Positions 5,929-7,476 of a stretch of 7,476 nucleotides of DNA are shown here, piece by piece. The stretch is from Verrucomicrobiia bacterium (GTDB lineage Bacteria; Verrucomicrobiota; Verrucomicrobiia; Verrucomicrobiales; Akkermansiaceae): NCBI GenBank assembly GCA_947460915.1, contig CANHKJ010000146.1, forward strand, positions 1 through 7,476, written 5' to 3'. Position 1 is the first letter of the stretch; each line of letters begins with the position of its first letter. Both the position numbers and the translations under genes were made by a program. A model generated the notes under the pieces. It saw only the letters and a list, made by a program, of their open reading frames with translations, did not search any database and had not been told where the DNA came from.

Positions 5929-7476
5929 TGAACCGACACCATGTTCATGGACTCTCGTTTCTTCGGCGGAAATCCCTTTGTTGTCGATAAGCTTTACGTC
6001 TTTGGATTTCTCAACGAGGACTTTCAACGTGCCTTTGGGTGCATTCTCTGCGAGCGGGCCAAACGTGTTGCCGCGGATCATCACATTGGCTGCGCAGGTG
6101 ATGGTGAGAGCCGGGCCGACAGGCCAGTTCCAGTCAAAGACACTCGGCGTGGTGCCGAAGCCAGAAAACGAGTTGCCTTCGATCAAGATGTTCGTGATGT
6201 CGTAAGAGGTGTGTTCCGGCGCATCGCTCACCTTGGGTTTTTCGCCGGGAATTCCCGAAATCGGCGAAGTGCCGATGACAATGTTGGGGTGATTGTTGTC
6301 GGTGAAAATGCAGTCGCGCACGGTAAGGTTGCGAATGGACGATCCTTCCTCGAAATACCATTCGGGTCCGGCGAAAACCGCGGGTTGGAAGCTATTGCGG
6401 AAAGTGCAGCGTTCGATCGTGCAGTTGGCGGCTTTCAGGTTGAGGCACTTTGCCCGAAAGACCTGGAACTTGCTGTCGCGAATGATGGTTTCCTGCCCCA
6501 CCGTCGCCACGTTGATGAGCCGGTCGATGCCGTCAATCATGGACTCGCGGCTGAAGTTCATGCCAACGCCCACGCCAACGCGCTCGGTTACGACATCACG
6601 ATCCAGAGCAATTACGAACGTTCCGTCGGGGTTGGGCGTAGCGGTTGTGATGATGGCATCCATGCGCATTTTTTTGTGCTGCCAGTCCCAGAGCTCCACT
6701 CGGTCGCCCGTGCGGTAATCGTGTTTTTTTGCCTGCACGAGCAAGGTTCGCTTGTCTCTTTGCTCGATAATGCGTGTGTAATCCGCCAAGATATCTATGC
6801 CGTCGTCGTCGATTTTTGAAAAGTCGCATTGATCTAACAGAAGTTTTCCTCGTAGGCCGCTGACCTGGCCGCCACCCGTGCAGGAATAAAGTCGATTGGA
6901 GCCGGGAGGCACGCCGATCACGAAACGCCGGAACGTTGTGGTGCCTTCCAGCCCTCTGATATAATAGCCCGCGTTGGCCCCACCGCCCCAGTAATTGACG
7001 TCTTCCAAAGTCGTATCGCATAGATTGCTGAGGACGAAAGCGTGGCTGCGGCTCTCGGTGTAGATGAAAAACCTCTTACCGGGCCAGTTTTCGATATGGG
7101 GCGGTCCTTGAAGCTTCCAGCGCCACGTTCGCTCGCCGGTTTTCACCATTTCAGTTGGGTTGGGCCAATGGCGGTCGAGTTGATAGTAATTCTTGTCGGG
7201 AAACACAAAGGGATGCACCTGCGAGCCTTTGAATGATGGATCGTTTGGTGCGGGATATCCCAGGTCGATCGAGACTTCGCAAGTCATGTTCGGGATGTCC
7301 ACCGCCGTGATCGTGCCCTGCGTGTAACCCAGAGGGTCGTGATCAATGGAGATTTTCCGGACGGTTACGCTTTTGCTGTCATCGATGCGGAACACCGGCT
7401 CATCCAGGTCACCCGATACAATGGTCGTGTCGCCTTCGCCCTGAAAGGTCAGCCCATCAGCACCCTTGATGCGGAT
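5920..7476 (-). CDS. Right-handed beta-helix protein, possibly GH110-like; 5' end outside window
   Basis: The frame is open from the right edge for 518 codons, so the N-terminus and any signal peptide are missing; a GTG at 7395 is internal. Repeating beta-helix rungs are visible: VTVRKISIDHD (37-47), TTLEDVNYWGG (155-165), LLLDQCDFSKIDDDGIDI (212-229), ETIIRDSKF, CTIERCTFRNS, LTVRDCIFTDN, ILIEGNSFSGF and VMIRGNTFGPL, ending in VKLIDNKG. An insert of beta structure with RTGDRVELWDW (255-265) follows the acidic DDDGID cluster (223-228). This order, a SIDHDPLGYTQGTITAV segment, then GYP, then the C-F-DDGID rung and the inserted beta domain, recalls GH110 alpha-1,3-galactosidases and related polysaccharide-active helices. 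The Asp cluster would be the candidate active site (inference). It is most likely secreted. Other beta-helix lyases or hydrolases are possible. The fold is confident; the enzyme family is tentative. Confidence 0.85.
   Translation of the reverse strand: MRIKGADGLTFQGEGDTTIVSGDLDEPVFRIDDSKSVTVRKISIDHDPLGYTQGTITAVDIPNMTCEVSIDLGYPAPNDPSFKGSQVHPFVFPDKNYYQLDRHWPNPTEMVKTGERTWRWKLQGPPHIENWPGKRFFIYTESRSHAFVLSNLCDTTLEDVNYWGGGANAGYYIRGLEGTTTFRRFVIGVPPGSNRLYSCTGGGQVSGLRGKLLLDQCDFSKIDDDGIDILADYTRIIEQRDKRTLLVQAKKHDYRTGDRVELWDWQHKKMRMDAIITTATPNPDGTFVIALDRDVVTERVGVGVGMNFSRESMIDGIDRLINVATVGQETIIRDSKFQVFRAKCLNLKAANCTIERCTFRNSFQPAVFAGPEWYFEEGSSIRNLTVRDCIFTDNNHPNIVIGTSPISGIPGEKPKVSDAPEHTSYDITNILIEGNSFSGFGTTPSVFDWNWPVGPALTITCAANVMIRGNTFGPLAENAPKGTLKVLVEKSKDVKLIDNKGISAEETRVHEHGVGSKK

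Noticed and set aside
5941..6819. 292-codon plus-strand open frame opposite the beta-helix gene
   Set aside because: It is a frame shadow: it lies wholly antisense to a protein with clear beta-helix rungs, and its translation shows no recognisable motif.
1..7476. Search for a defence island, toxin-antitoxin pair, CRISPR, integrase or IS element
   Set aside because: All the substantial coding space is taken by recognisable housekeeping, envelope or carbohydrate genes, and no direct-repeat arrays or terminal inverted repeats were seen by eye.

Overview
The window is an ordinary, densely packed bacterial chromosomal segment carrying nine protein-coding genes, two of them cut by the window edges. 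I see no rRNA, tRNA, CRISPR array, insertion sequence or phage gene. The organism cannot be named from the sequence with certainty. Moderately GC-rich coding DNA, small secreted thioredoxin-like and NlpC/P60-like proteins, a large beta-helix (possibly GH110-like) protein and few clear Shine-Dalgarno sites together suggest a Gram-negative environmental bacterium of the Planctomycetota-Verrucomicrobiota group, with Verrucomicrobiota my best guess. This is inference from gene style, not from a marker gene.

Left part (1-1490), minus strand: a zinc-type alcohol dehydrogenase-like MDR oxidoreductase is followed after 4 bp by a YjbQ-family gene that runs off the left edge. These two form a probable operon. 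A hairpin in the 143-bp gap upstream of them could end the next transcription unit, a signal-peptide-bearing thioredoxin-fold protein (minus strand).

Middle (about 1950-3780): the thioredoxin gene is divergent from a plus-strand pair, the RdgB/HAM1 house-cleaning nucleotide pyrophosphatase and, 14 bp later, a secreted or lipid-anchored NlpC/P60-like cell-wall hydrolase. The last 26 bp of that hydrolase gene overlap tail-to-tail with a minus-strand HAD phosphatase of the beta-phosphoglucomutase type.

Right part (3780-7476): the HAD gene is divergent from a plus-strand CDF metal-efflux transporter, with a perfect 7-1-7 inverted repeat between them. The transporter converges, with a 3-bp gap, on a minus-strand exported alpha/beta hydrolase. 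Upstream of the hydrolase lies the 3' part (518 codons) of a right-handed beta-helix protein that runs off the right edge.

The genes do not form one pathway. They look like housekeeping, envelope and carbohydrate functions placed side by side. I found no convincing novel multi-gene system. The points worth a second look are the tight tail-to-tail arrangements, a few perfect dyads in intergenic DNA, and the identity of the beta-helix protein.
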